Notes: generated by a model from the letters alone, not told the origin. Shown: positions 45,594 to 53,848, numbered from the stretch's first letter. The stretch: 64,000 bases of DNA from Pedobacter westerhofensis (GCF_900182595.1 NZ_FXTN01000004.1:124001-188000), one strand, 5' to 3'. Numbers and translations are program-made.

Positions 45594-46331
45594 ATGGAAA
45601 ATCATAACCGCAGAAATTTTATCAAAAGTTCGCTATTGCTTGCTGCTATTCCGGCAATTTCTCCTTTAAGCTCACTGGCATTTGAATCTGATTCAGTGCA
45701 GACAGCTACCGCAGAGAAGGAAGCAGCGGCTGCTTATGTTTTTTCACAGGTAGCATTACCTTACGCCTATGGCGCACTGATGCCATATATAGATACAATG
45801 ACAATGGAAATCCATTATACCAAACATCATGCTACTTATGTAAAAAATGTTAACGAGGCACTCAAAGCAGAAAACCTTAGCTTTAAAAGTGCAACTGATT
45901 TTTTTGGACAGGCCTCTAAGTTGTCTGCCAAAGCTAAGAATAACGGGGGCGGAGTGTGGAACCACAATTTCTTCTGGGATTCTATGCAGGCTGTACCAGC
46001 CTCTGCTCCGTCGGCAAAGCTGAAAGCTGCAATTGACAAATCGTTTGGCTCGGTTGAGCAGTTTAAAGATCTTTTCTCCAAGGCTGCTCTTGCACAGTTT
46101 GGTTCGGGCTGGGCATGGCTGATCAACGATAAAGGAACGCTCAAAATTACTTCAACGCCCAACCAGGATAATCCGCTGATGGATACCGCCACAGTGAAGG
46201 GTACACCTTTACTGGGATTAGACGTTTGGGAACATGCTTATTACCTCAAATACCAGAATAAACGAAACGACTATATCGCCGCCTGGTGGAATGTGGTAAA
46301 CTGGGACACCGTATCCAAAAGATTTGCTTAG
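45594..46331 (+). CDS. sod: Fe/Mn superoxide dismutase with Tat-like export signal
   Basis: This 245-aa enzyme converts superoxide to oxygen and hydrogen peroxide. The ATG at 45594 is chosen because it gives a twin-arginine-type signal (NRRNFIKSSLLLAAIPAISPLSSLA), pointing to a periplasmic enzyme; the longer frame upstream looks untranslated. Metal ligands are visible in the HHATYVKNVNEAL helix, NGGGVWNHNFFW and DVWEHAYYLKYQNKRNDYI. The closing WWNVVNWD is standard. It is monocistronic, with a terminator directly after it. Metal preference (Fe or Mn) cannot be decided by eye. Confidence 0.92.
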   Translation: MENHNRRNFIKSSLLLAAIPAISPLSSLAFESDSVQTATAEKEAAAAYVFSQVALPYAYGALMPYIDTMTMEIHYTKHHATYVKNVNEALKAENLSFKSATDFFGQASKLSAKAKNNGGGVWNHNFFWDSMQAVPASAPSAKLKAAIDKSFGSVEQFKDLFSKAALAQFGSGWAWLINDKGTLKITSTPNQDNPLMDTATVKGTPLLGLDVWEHAYYLKYQNKRNDYIAAWWNVVNWDTVSKRFA

Positions 46332-46349
46332 ATATATTGATAAAGCAAG

Positions 46350-46385
46350 AAATCCCCTGGTATATCTGCCAGGGGATTTTTTGCT
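46350..46385. terminator. Bidirectional terminator between sod and glnA
   Basis: AAATCCCCTGG (46350-46360) pairs with CCAGGGGATTT (46369-46379), followed by TTTTTT. It ends sod on the plus strand and could serve the convergent glutamine synthetase gene on the minus strand, whose side is moderately T-rich. Confidence 0.85.
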
Positions 46386-46461
46386 TTATAAGCGATCATA
46401 CATTGCTTACTAAATCAATTAAAAGGATTTAGCTACACTGTACAAGCAATGGTAGCTAAAA

Positions 46462-47481
46462 TTAGCTATAGCTTAAAACTTCAACAGACTTCACTGTTTT
46501 TATGATACGTGCTGCTACTTTGTATGGATCGGCAGCAGAATTTGGGCGACGGTCTTCCAGGTAACCATTCCATCCTTTTTCAACTGTTGCCAATGGGATA
46601 CGGATAGAAGCACCACGGTCTGATACGCCAAAACTGAAATCATAAATAGAAGCAGTCTCATGTTTACCTGTTAAGCGCTGGTCGTTATCGGCACCGTACA
46701 CTTCAATGTGCTCTTTAACAACCGGACGGAAGGCTTCGCAAATCGTATCGTATACTTCTTTGCTGCCAGCTGTACGTAATAAAGTGTTGGAGAAGTTTGC
46801 ATGCATACCTGAACCGTTCCAGTCTAAAGTACCTAGAGGTTTGCAATGCCAGTTAATGGAAACATTGTATTTTTCACCAATTCTCTCCAGTAAATAACGT
46901 GCCAGCCAGATCTGATCTCCGGCTTCTTTTGCCCCTTTTGCGAAAATCTGAAATTCCCACTGGCCTGCTGCAACTTCAGCATTGATACCTTCAACGTTTA
47001 ATCCTGCATCTAAGCAAGCATCTAAATGCTCTTCAACTATCTCTCTTCCAAATGCATTTTTTGCACCTACAGAACAGTAATAAGGGCCTTGTGGTGCAGG
47101 ATATCCTGCTGCAGGGAAACCTAGTGGTTTGTCTGTATTGGGGTCCCATAAAAAGTATTCCTGCTCAAATCCAAACCAGAAATCATTGTCGTCATCTTCA
47201 ATATGTGCACGTCCGTTAGATTCATGAGGCGTACCTGTTGAATCCAGTACTTCGCACATAACCAGATATGCGTCTTTTCTTTGCGGGTCTCTTACGATAT
47301 AAACGGGTTTTAAAACACAGTCCGATGAACCGCCCGGTGCCTGCTCTGTAGACGAACCGTCAAAGCTCCAGTTTGCTACGTCTTCTAATTTCCCGCTAAA
47401 ATCCTTTTCTATTTTTGTCTTACTGCGAAGGCTTTGTGTTGGTTTATAACCATCAAGCCAGATGTACTCTAGTTTTGCCAT
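46462..47481 (-). CDS. glnA: Glutamine synthetase, GSII (eukaryote-like) type
   Basis: This 339-aa enzyme joins ammonia to glutamate using ATP. The start MAKLEYIWLDGYKP, then WSFDGSSTEQAPGGSSDCVLKPV, FGFEQEYFLWD, NAEVAAGQWEFQI and HETASIYDFSFGVSDRGASIRIP mark the short GSII type common in Bacteroidota, rather than the 470-aa GSI. The protein is a cytoplasmic oligomer. Its upstream region carries overlapping palindromes (47523-47539), possible operators for nitrogen control. The 47482-48020 gap otherwise holds AT-rich sequence with only short dyads. Confidence 0.95.
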   Translation of the reverse strand: MAKLEYIWLDGYKPTQSLRSKTKIEKDFSGKLEDVANWSFDGSSTEQAPGGSSDCVLKPVYIVRDPQRKDAYLVMCEVLDSTGTPHESNGRAHIEDDDNDFWFGFEQEYFLWDPNTDKPLGFPAAGYPAPQGPYYCSVGAKNAFGREIVEEHLDACLDAGLNVEGINAEVAAGQWEFQIFAKGAKEAGDQIWLARYLLERIGEKYNVSINWHCKPLGTLDWNGSGMHANFSNTLLRTAGSKEVYDTICEAFRPVVKEHIEVYGADNDQRLTGKHETASIYDFSFGVSDRGASIRIPLATVEKGWNGYLEDRRPNSAADPYKVAARIIKTVKSVEVLSYS

Positions 47482-47522
47482 TGGTGTATTCTATATAATT
47501 GTCTTCGTTTCGTAATGATATG

Positions 47523-47539
47523 TTGTGCACAAATTTGTG
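47523..47539. promoter_or_regulatory. Overlapping palindromes upstream of glnA
   Basis: TTGTGCACAA (47523-47532) overlaps CACAAATTTGTG (47528-47539), a perfect 12-bp palindrome, about 42-58 bp upstream of the glnA start. The second includes CAAATTTG, which on the minus strand is one base away from a TANNTTTG -7 box, so an operator over the promoter is plausible. Confidence 0.4.
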
Positions 47540-48020
47540 AATTCAAACAGTAAATTGATATCCCCAATACTGTGGATATTATAATGTTTGTACTTCTTCA
47601 TATTTGTAAATAATTGTTCAGAAAAATTCTTCGTTTTATCAATTATTGTATATTCTTTTCAGATTATCGCTAGCTTTTTCTGCTGATTCCTGCTTTGGAC
47701 CGCAATAATTCTGAATCAATATGTGTAAAACATTTATTTATGATCTGAAATTAACAGATAACCTGATCAGTTGATAAATATCGGAACATTTTTTTTATTG
47801 GCAATGGTCAAATGTATACTAAATACATATTTCTGTGTAAAATTAACTGGAAAATATTCTGATTTGGCCAAAAGACACATGCAATTATAAGGGATGTTTC
47901 ATCTGGCCGCCCGGCGCTTATACCTCATCCTTAAATATGGGTACAGGAAAGCCACGCATTAGGGGATATAACAGTTCAGGTTATCTTTGAAATTTTGTCC
48001 CGACAATAAAATTGATAGTT

Positions 48021-48175
48021 ATGGAATCGCAATTAAAAGGAAAAAAGATTTTATTTGCCACAGTGCCTGCTGATGGCCATTTTAATCCGCTGCCGAGCTA
48101 AACAGTTACGATTCCAATTCGTTGTGTGTAAGTTACATCAATGACCTGATTGCCGAAACCATACAGCTGCAATAG
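48021..48175 (+). pseudogene. Remnant of a glycosyltransferase (GT1/MGT-like) gene
   Basis: A 26-codon frame from the ATG at 48021 encodes MESQLKGKKILFATVPADGH and ends in LPS plus a stop at 48099-48101. The start resembles the N-terminus of UDP-glycosyltransferase-family proteins (KILFATVPADGHFNPL). A further frame ending at 48175 (VSYINDLIAETIQLQ) looks like a C-terminal helix. The roughly 380 residues expected between are absent, so a large internal deletion is inferred. A TATCTTTG -7 box survives at 47982-47989. No functional product is expected. Confidence 0.55.
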
Positions 48176-48264
48176 CCAGTAAAGCTGATTTTTTCAAATA
48201 TTGTAAGATTTTAACCAGATATAAGGGTTATTGGCTTAAATTTCCAAAAAATCTATGATATACA

Positions 48265-48957
48265 ATGAAAAAGTTAGTCGTGTTAACAGGTGCAGGCATC
48301 AGTGCCGAAAGTGGATTACAGACCTTCAGGGATAAAGGAGGCCTCTGGGAGGGCTACAACATCGAAGATGTAGCTACGCCCGAAGCCTGGCGGAGAAATC
48401 CCGGGCTGGTACAGAAATTTTATAACGAACGCCGTAAAGGCGTGCTTGAAGCAAGGCCAAACGCTGCGCATCTGGCCCTTGCTGCTTTAGAAAAAAATTT
48501 TGATGTCCGGATTATCACCCAAAATATAGACGATCTGCACGAAAGGGCGGGTTCATCCAACGTGTTGCACCTGCACGGTATCATCACACGTTCACAATCA
48601 GATTTTGATGCGGCTGTCACCTATCCGATTGAGGGCTGGGAAATTAAAGAGGGAGAACGATGTGAATACGGATTACAGCTGCGGCCCCACGTGGTTTGGT
48701 TTGGAGAGCAGGTGCCCAACCTGCAGATTGCAGCTGAAATTTGTGCCGAGGCAGATATTTTTGCAGTCATTGGTACTAAACTGGCAGTTTATCCTGCTGC
48801 CGGATTGGTGGATTACGTACCTGATGAGGCCCTGAGGTATGTGATCGACCTCGACATACCTTATATCAGCGGTGGACAAACGCTGCGGAAAATAGAAGCA
48901 CCTGCAACTATTGGAGTTGTTGCAATGGCAGAAGAATTGATTAGGGAGTTCATATAA
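48265..48957 (+). CDS. cobB: Sir2-family NAD-dependent protein deacylase, lacking zinc cysteines
   Basis: This 230-aa sirtuin removes acyl groups from lysine using NAD. The motifs are complete: VVLTGAGISAESGLQTFRD, TQNIDDLHERAG, the catalytic His in VLHLHG, RPHVVWFGE and GTKLAVYPAAGL. The FYNERR segment contains the Y-x-x-R pair seen in class III (SIRT5/CobB-like) enzymes that remove succinyl or malonyl groups. The usual four zinc-binding cysteines between the HG and RPH motifs are absent; only one Cys (GERCEYG) lies there. Such zinc-free forms are known in Bacteroidota. It is monocistronic. Confidence 0.9.
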   Translation: MKKLVVLTGAGISAESGLQTFRDKGGLWEGYNIEDVATPEAWRRNPGLVQKFYNERRKGVLEARPNAAHLALAALEKNFDVRIITQNIDDLHERAGSSNVLHLHGIITRSQSDFDAAVTYPIEGWEIKEGERCEYGLQLRPHVVWFGEQVPNLQIAAEICAEADIFAVIGTKLAVYPAAGLVDYVPDEALRYVIDLDIPYISGGQTLRKIEAPATIGVVAMAEELIREFI

Positions 48958-49014
48958 AAAGAAGTAATAATCTGATTTTTTTTGTAAATTCAATTACAAA
49001 ACAAACAGAACCTT

Positions 49015-49554
49015 ATGAATATGAACAATTTAAAAAGAGCATCCATGCTGGCCTTTCTAATGATCCTTGCTGCACATACCATTTTTGCACAGGATAAAAA
49101 ACCGGAGCGCGCAAGTCCCGCAAAGGTGGCCAAAGGAACGATTAATGGGGCAGCAGTGACCATCAACTACAGTAGTCCGGCTGTTAAAGGAAGAAAAATC
49201 TGGGGAGAACTGGTGCCTTATGACAAAACCTGGAGAGCAGGGGCTAACGAAGCTACTACTTTTGAAACAGACAAACCATTAAAAATCCAGGGGCTTAGCC
49301 TTCCGGCAGGAAAATATAGTCTGTACGCCGTGCCTGGTGAAAAATCCTGGAAAATCATTTTTAACTCTCAGACTGGTCAGTGGGGCATTAAGCGCACGGG
49401 AGAGACTACGGATGATGAGACTAAACATGTACTCACTGTTACAGTGCATCCGGTAAAGTCTTCTTCATTTAATGAGCAGCTGAGTTATGTAATCGCAGAA
49501 AGCGGTTTTTCTTTGCTTTGGGAAAACCTTGCTGTTCCTGTAAATTTCAAATAA
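49015..49554 (+). CDS. DUF2911 exported protein
   Basis: The 179-aa protein starts with a signal peptide (MLAFLMILAAHTIFAQD). The mature part carries the DUF2911 pattern: VTINYSSPAVKGRKIWGELVPYDKTWRAGANEAT and SLPAGKYSLYAVPGEKSWKIIFN. The domain is a beta-sandwich of unknown function found in secreted Bacteroidota proteins. The gene is monocistronic, 57 bp after the sirtuin, and ended by a very long hairpin. Confidence 0.85.
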   Translation: MNMNNLKRASMLAFLMILAAHTIFAQDKKPERASPAKVAKGTINGAAVTINYSSPAVKGRKIWGELVPYDKTWRAGANEATTFETDKPLKIQGLSLPAGKYSLYAVPGEKSWKIIFNSQTGQWGIKRTGETTDDETKHVLTVTVHPVKSSSFNEQLSYVIAESGFSLLWENLAVPVNFK

Positions 49555-49566
49555 AATAAGCTTTAA

Positions 49567-49605
49567 ATAGTCCTGCCGCAAATTCAGAATTTGCGGCAGG
49601 ACTAT
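49567..49605. terminator. Long perfect hairpin terminator
   Basis: The arms 49567-49585 and 49587-49605 are perfect inverted complements over 19 bp (ATAGTCCTGCCGCAAATTC and its partner) with a minimal loop. It is unusually long and bidirectional, between DUF2911 and the convergent OmpH gene that ends at 49609. Confidence 0.88.
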
Positions 49606-49608
49606 AGA

Positions 49609-50187
49609 TTAAGACTTTTTCACCGGCACAGCTGCTGCTCCTGCCGGAATGCCCAGCTTGGCTTTAACGGCAGCAGTTAAATCTATACCGTCGTCATAAG
49701 CCAGCAAATTGTTTGCCGACTGTTGTGCATTATCATCAAACACATAAGCGATACCCTTTTCTTTGGCTACTGCTTTTACCGCAGTAATAAATTTTGTCTG
49801 CAGGGGAGTCATCAGTTCACCTTGTTTGGCTGCCATCACCTGCTGCGCATTTTCAGTAGCCTGATCTATACCTTTCTTAAGTCCGTCCAGCTCTACGCCC
49901 ATGGCCTGCAGCTCTTTGCCAACTGTTTCTTTATTGGCCTCATTAAGGGTTTTATTTTTTGCTACTGCTGCATTGTACTTTAATGTATAAGCGCTCTGTA
50001 GTTTTTCTATCTCGGCCTGTTTTGTTTTCTGCAGGCTCTCCAGAGTAGTGGAGATTGTTTTAGCCTCGGGCATGCTGGTAAAAACCGACTGCGAATTAAG
50101 GTGACCAATTTTTTGTTGAGCATTAACGGCAGTTGCGGATAATAATAACGCAGCTGCGATAAAATATGCATTGATAAATTTCTTCAT
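49609..50187 (-). CDS. OmpH/Skp-family periplasmic chaperone
   Basis: The 192-aa product has a signal peptide (NAYFIAAALLLSATAVNAQ), the short N-terminal strand KIGHLNSQSVFTSMPE typical of Skp/OmpH, and long charged helices (residues 45-130) that form the tentacle-like arms. The C-terminal AYVFDDNAQQSANNLLAYDDGIDLTAAVKAKLGI is characteristic of Bacteroidota OmpH. It helps outer-membrane proteins cross the periplasm, presumably including the SusC barrels of this window. It is monocistronic. Confidence 0.88.
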   Translation of the reverse strand: MKKFINAYFIAAALLLSATAVNAQQKIGHLNSQSVFTSMPEAKTISTTLESLQKTKQAEIEKLQSAYTLKYNAAVAKNKTLNEANKETVGKELQAMGVELDGLKKGIDQATENAQQVMAAKQGELMTPLQTKFITAVKAVAKEKGIAYVFDDNAQQSANNLLAYDDGIDLTAAVKAKLGIPAGAAAVPVKKS

Positions 50188-50340
50188 GTTCTCTTAGGTT
50201 TTGAGTTAAATATTAAATTATTACTGGCTGAATTAATATTTCAGCCAATTGTATGGTTATACCATATACACACAACTCAATAAATGCACATATGTTGTGC
50301 CGGCACGCGCATAAATAACCTGTAATAATTATATTTGCAT

Positions 50341-50922
50341 ATGGAGACAATATTTACAGAATTCAGACAACATATAGAAGAGATTTCAAAGTTGACGGAT
50401 GACGAATTCGAATATATTCTCAGTCATTTTGTAAAGAAAAAATTCAGGAAACATCAGTTCCTGATCCAGCAGGATGAACCGGTGAAATATGAGTATTTTG
50501 TACTGAATGGCTGCGTGAAAGCGTATACCCTGGATCATGACACTAAAATGCATATTTTGCAGTTCGGGATGCAGGATTGGTGGATAGGGGATTACCAGGC
50601 TTACTTTAAACAAATTCCGGCCACGCTGTATGTGGACTGTATCGAAGATACAGAGGTGCTCTGCCTGACCCTCGAAAACAGGGAGAAACTATGTACCGAG
50701 ATGCACAAATTTGAGCACTTTACCCGGAAAAAGCTCAATTCAGGCTATGTGGCACTTCAGCAGCGGATACTTAGCTTATTAAACAGCACGCCAAAAGAAC
50801 GTTATGAGCAGTTGCTTGTGCAATACCCCAGTTTATTTCAGAAGGTTCCTAAACAATATATAGCGGCTTATCTTGGTGTATCAAGAGAAACACTGAGCCG
50901 CTTAAACTCAGTAGTTAAATAA
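50341..50922 (+). CDS. Crp/Fnr-family transcriptional regulator
   Basis: This 193-aa regulator has an N-terminal cNMP-like barrel (KKFRKHQFLIQQDEPVKYEYFVLNGCVKAYTL and a GDYQAYF loop) and a C-terminal HTH (PKQYIAAYLGVSRETLSRLNSVVK) with the canonical LSRL recognition segment. The start at 50341 is chosen; a TTG 6 nt upstream lies inside a TATATTTG -7 box (50330-50337), so transcription would begin essentially at the ATG. Its targets are unknown. It is the third Crp/Fnr protein in the window. Confidence 0.82.
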   Translation: METIFTEFRQHIEEISKLTDDEFEYILSHFVKKKFRKHQFLIQQDEPVKYEYFVLNGCVKAYTLDHDTKMHILQFGMQDWWIGDYQAYFKQIPATLYVDCIEDTEVLCLTLENREKLCTEMHKFEHFTRKKLNSGYVALQQRILSLLNSTPKERYEQLLVQYPSLFQKVPKQYIAAYLGVSRETLSRLNSVVK

Positions 50923-50997
50923 TTCCGGCATCAAATGATGTGCTTAAGGACTTTGTGAAAAAACGTTTCATCTAATGATACTGATGTTAAAAAAGAA

Positions 50998-51005
50998 TAC
51001 TTTTG
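50998..51005 (+). promoter_or_regulatory. -7 box TACTTTTG just before a start codon
   Basis: TACTTTTG matches TANNTTTG and ends 4 nt before the ATG at 51010, implying a leaderless or nearly leaderless mRNA. The -33 element is not obvious. Confidence 0.4.
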
Positions 51006-51009
51006 TAAC

Positions 51010-51537
51010 ATGAAAAACTTGAAATTTATATTACCTGCCGCTATAATTGCACTTGCTGCCTGTAGCCCTGCTACACGTAATGCAGATGATCAGAACGCCA
51101 AAACTGACTCAGCAAGCACTGCTCCTGTCAGTCAGCAGACTGAAGCAAGGCCCTTATTTGCGAAAATGACAATTAAAGATACCATCAAAAGCGGAGAGCC
51201 TGTTCAGCTTAAGTTTACAGTTTATAATACAGCAGACAGTGTTCAGCAATTCTGTAAATGGCATACTCCCTTTGAACCTTTGATCAGCAAATATTTAGAC
51301 ATTAGGGATGAAAACGGTGAAGAAGTAAATTACAAAGGTGCCATGGCCAAGCGCATCATGCCGCCACCGGCTAGTAGTTATCAAAAACTAAACCCTAAAG
51401 ACAGTCTTTCTGCAGATGTTGATCTGTTAAAAGGTTATGCCATTACTAAACCGGCGAAGTATACTATTCTTTATAACAGTCAGAATATGAGCGGGCTGGT
51501 TGTAAAGGATAGCATTACCTTTGTATACGGAAAATAA
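51010..51537 (+). CDS. Lipoprotein with an M35-peptidase-like N-domain fold (175 aa)
   Basis: The N-terminus (MKNLKFILPAAIIALAACSPA) is a lipoprotein signal with the lipobox Cys near residue 18, followed by a Ser/Thr/Gln-rich linker. The rest (KMTIKDTIKSGEPVQLKFTVYN, then YLDIRDENGEEVNYKGAMAKRIMPP and YTILYN) is a beta-sandwich similar to the N-terminal domain of M35-type peptidases and to BsuPI-like inhibitors. No peptidase catalytic motif is present. It likely sits in the envelope with a binding or inhibitory role, which is inference. Confidence 0.6.
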   Translation: MKNLKFILPAAIIALAACSPATRNADDQNAKTDSASTAPVSQQTEARPLFAKMTIKDTIKSGEPVQLKFTVYNTADSVQQFCKWHTPFEPLISKYLDIRDENGEEVNYKGAMAKRIMPPPASSYQKLNPKDSLSADVDLLKGYAITKPAKYTILYNSQNMSGLVVKDSITFVYGK

Positions 51538-51549
51538 CAATGTTTGATA

Positions 51550-51582
51550 AATTTACCAGACAGCTCAGCTGTCTGGTAAATT
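51550..51582. terminator. Bidirectional hairpin terminator
   Basis: AATTTACCAGACAGCT (51550-51565) and AGCTGTCTGGTAAATT (51567-51582) are perfect inverted complements over 16 bp, with A/T-rich edges on both sides. It separates the lipoprotein gene from the convergent DJ-1/PfpI gene. Confidence 0.85.
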
Positions 51583-51585
51583 ATA

Positions 51586-52299
51586 TTATTTGGCCAGTAA
51601 AGCCATTAAATGATCAGCAACAACTACAGACGATGACGGATTCTGACCGGTGATCAGTAAGCCGTCAGTAATTGCAAAGGGCTGCCAGTCGCCGGCTTTC
51701 TGATAATTTCCGCCATTTTCTTTTAGCATGTCCTCTACCAGGAAAGGCACAATGGCGGTTAAACCTACACCATCTTCTTCGCTGTTGGTAAAGCCGGTTA
51801 CATTTTTACCTTTTACAAGCGGCTGTCCGTCGTGACTTTTCACATGTTTCAATGCTGCAGGCGCGTGGCAAACAAAAGATACCGGCTTATTATTTTGATA
51901 AAAGGACTCTATCAGTCTTGCCGACTGAGGATCTTCTGCAAGGTCCCAAAGCGGACCGTGACCGCCGGGATAATAAACGGCATCAAAATCTTTCTCTGAT
52001 ACCTCACTAAGCAATAATGTAGAATTTAGTTTATCCTGTGTAGCCTGGTCCGCGTAATAACGTTTTGTATCCGCTGTACTGCTTTCCGGTTCTTCACTTT
52101 TCGGATCTATCGGAGTGCTTCCGCCCTTTGGAGAAGCTATCGTGATGTCAACGCCCTGATCCAGCAGATGGTAATATGGAGCAGCAAATTCTTCTACCCA
52201 TAGCCCTGTTTTTTTACCGGTATCACCTACCTGGTCATGAGAGGTTACCACAAAGAGTATTTTAGTGCCTTTTAAATTATCAGTTGTCTGAGCTTCCAT
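51586..52299 (-). CDS. Type 1 glutamine amidotransferase-like protein (DJ-1/PfpI family)
   Basis: The start at 52299 (MEAQTTDNLKGTKILFVVTSHD) gives 237 aa. Family features are GLWVEEFAAPYYHLLDQGVDITIASPKGGSTPIDPKS, the nucleophile elbow SFVCHAPAALKH with the conserved Cys, and YYPGGHGPLWDLAEDPQSARL. Hsp31/YedU-like members of this group act as glyoxalase or deglycase enzymes or stress proteins. It is cytoplasmic. Its start is about 100 bp from the end of the HTTM gene in the same direction, so it may be a separate unit. Confidence 0.85.
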   Translation of the reverse strand: MEAQTTDNLKGTKILFVVTSHDQVGDTGKKTGLWVEEFAAPYYHLLDQGVDITIASPKGGSTPIDPKSEEPESSTADTKRYYADQATQDKLNSTLLLSEVSEKDFDAVYYPGGHGPLWDLAEDPQSARLIESFYQNNKPVSFVCHAPAALKHVKSHDGQPLVKGKNVTGFTNSEEDGVGLTAIVPFLVEDMLKENGGNYQKAGDWQPFAITDGLLITGQNPSSSVVVADHLMALLAK

Positions 52300-52397
52300 G
52301 TTTTCCTGTTTAATGTTTGTAAGAAATATAATCACAAAGCTCCGGTAAAACAAAGACTTCCCACAGGAGGCAAATCACAATTTTCATGTGATCAGGA

Positions 52398-53351
52398 TCA
52401 CACGCTTTGCCTGATTGCTGGAGTATTAATCAGCTGATATGATAATGGATCCGGATCCTGCTCAGGTTTTACTTTTTTAACTGTTTCGGCCTTAAATAAA
52501 ATACCGGCAAAGGCACTGAGGTCAAATACGATCATAATCCAGGCGAACAGTTGCAGGCCCATTACCACAGCTATAAAGATGTGCATCATCACAATACTGA
52601 TTAATATAACAGCGCGTACCTTAGCCCATTTTATCCAGATCAGAAACGGAAATGCGGTCTCTGCCAACAGTGTGCCCCATGTTAGCGCGTATGATATAAC
52701 AGGATAACAGGCAAGCGATTTGATCAAAGGTGTAAAGGCAGTATAAAACTGCGGCTGATTGATAGCTTTCCAGATTGCTGTTCCGTTCATCCATTCCTGT
52801 CCGCCCAGTTTTGAATATCCTGCAGTAAAATAAACAATGCAAAGGTGAACCTGAACCACCCCGAGGAAGAGGCTCAGCTGAGCCGCATCGAGTGGTCTGT
52901 GCTTCTTGTCCATCAGCTGATCGATCGTGTATACTTTATGTGTGGGGAAAATCAGACAGTAAAACAGCAGGGAAAACAAGAAGCCGTCAAAGCCAAAAGC
53001 GATTAAATTATAACTGTTAAATACCATAATATGTGTCAGCAGGCAGATAAAGACATTCAGTTTTGTTTGAAAACCAACCAGCAGCAGCAGGGCGGCAACA
53101 GCAAGAACAATGTATATGCTGTTTAAAAACACGTGCTGATCCTGAATATGCAGGAAATCGCTCAGTCCGTGCAGCGACAAAACATAGGATACTTCCAGTG
53201 GCCTGGAAAGTACGTCCTGCACAATCCCGTTCCTGCTGTACATCAGGTCGAGCTCACTGAATTCAACAAATACTTTAGTGAGGATCGCTATGGCTACACC
53301 TATCCTCAGAACAGCGAGCTGATAACCTTCTTTCAGTTTAAACATTTTCAT
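52398..53351 (-). CDS. HTTM-domain multi-pass membrane protein
   Basis: This 317-aa protein has about eight predicted helices. FKLKEGYQLAVLRIGVAIAIL, FIQLMDKKHRPL-like loops, SLFLGVVQVHLCIVYFTAGYSKLGGQEWMNGTAIWKA, and a late LLAETAFPFLIWI segment fit the HTTM (horizontally transferred transmembrane) domain, a relative of vitamin-K-dependent carboxylase. In Bacillus sdp operons the HTTM protein SdpB matures a secreted toxin peptide with SdpA. The upstream neighbour here, ending 23 bp away, may be a SdpA-like partner. The substrate is unknown. Confidence 0.7.
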   Translation of the reverse strand: MKMFKLKEGYQLAVLRIGVAIAILTKVFVEFSELDLMYSRNGIVQDVLSRPLEVSYVLSLHGLSDFLHIQDQHVFLNSIYIVLAVAALLLLVGFQTKLNVFICLLTHIMVFNSYNLIAFGFDGFLFSLLFYCLIFPTHKVYTIDQLMDKKHRPLDAAQLSLFLGVVQVHLCIVYFTAGYSKLGGQEWMNGTAIWKAINQPQFYTAFTPLIKSLACYPVISYALTWGTLLAETAFPFLIWIKWAKVRAVILISIVMMHIFIAVVMGLQLFAWIMIVFDLSAFAGILFKAETVKKVKPEQDPDPLSYQLINTPAIRQSV

Positions 53352-53374
53352 AACTTTAATGATCAGTGTATATT

Positions 53375-53848
53375 TTAGTTATAAGTGTATGTGCCATTGT
53401 ATACTTCATAGAACTTTCCGGATTTTGTGCCCGCACGGTATTGTTCCATGCTTTCAGGTTTATATTCTCCTACAGAAATAAACACCGGGCCTTGGTGCGG
53501 ATATTTTGTAGATATATAGGAGACGACCACGCGCGACATCAGTTCGTATGCTTTCTGGTTCCTGAAAGTATGGATAGCAGATGAAAAGCGGCTGTCGAAC
53601 ATATTCCTGCCGGTGCCAAATGCATCGATCTTCAATTGCTGACGCGCTGTGAGTGTGTACGTTTTAATGACTGTCTGATTGCCAACATTCGGCGAAAAAA
53701 AGGAATAACCGAATCCTCCTCCGGTCCAGAGTGTATATCGGCATAAAGCGGCTTCAAAACTCTTGTTCGTAATTTTAATTAAGCCCGATCCCAAAAGAAC
53801 GGTGCAAAGGTGGGCAATCAGAAAGCCCTTGAAAATTAAATTTTTCAT
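53375..53848 (-). CDS. Possible SdpA-like partner of the HTTM protein (157 aa)
   Basis: This 157-aa protein has one N-terminal membrane helix (FKGFLIAHLCTVLLGSGLIKI) and a periplasmic remainder starting GGGFGYSFFSPNVGNQTVIKTY. The size, topology, Y-x-F-F-x-P-N motif and HTTM neighbour recall SdpA and similar partners of HTTM proteins. The motif is not decisive, so the name is tentative. It belongs to a minus-strand run with the secreted paralogues at 53923 and 54450. Confidence 0.4.
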   Translation of the reverse strand: MKNLIFKGFLIAHLCTVLLGSGLIKITNKSFEAALCRYTLWTGGGFGYSFFSPNVGNQTVIKTYTLTARQQLKIDAFGTGRNMFDSRFSSAIHTFRNQKAYELMSRVVVSYISTKYPHQGPVFISVGEYKPESMEQYRAGTKSGKFYEVYNGTYTYN

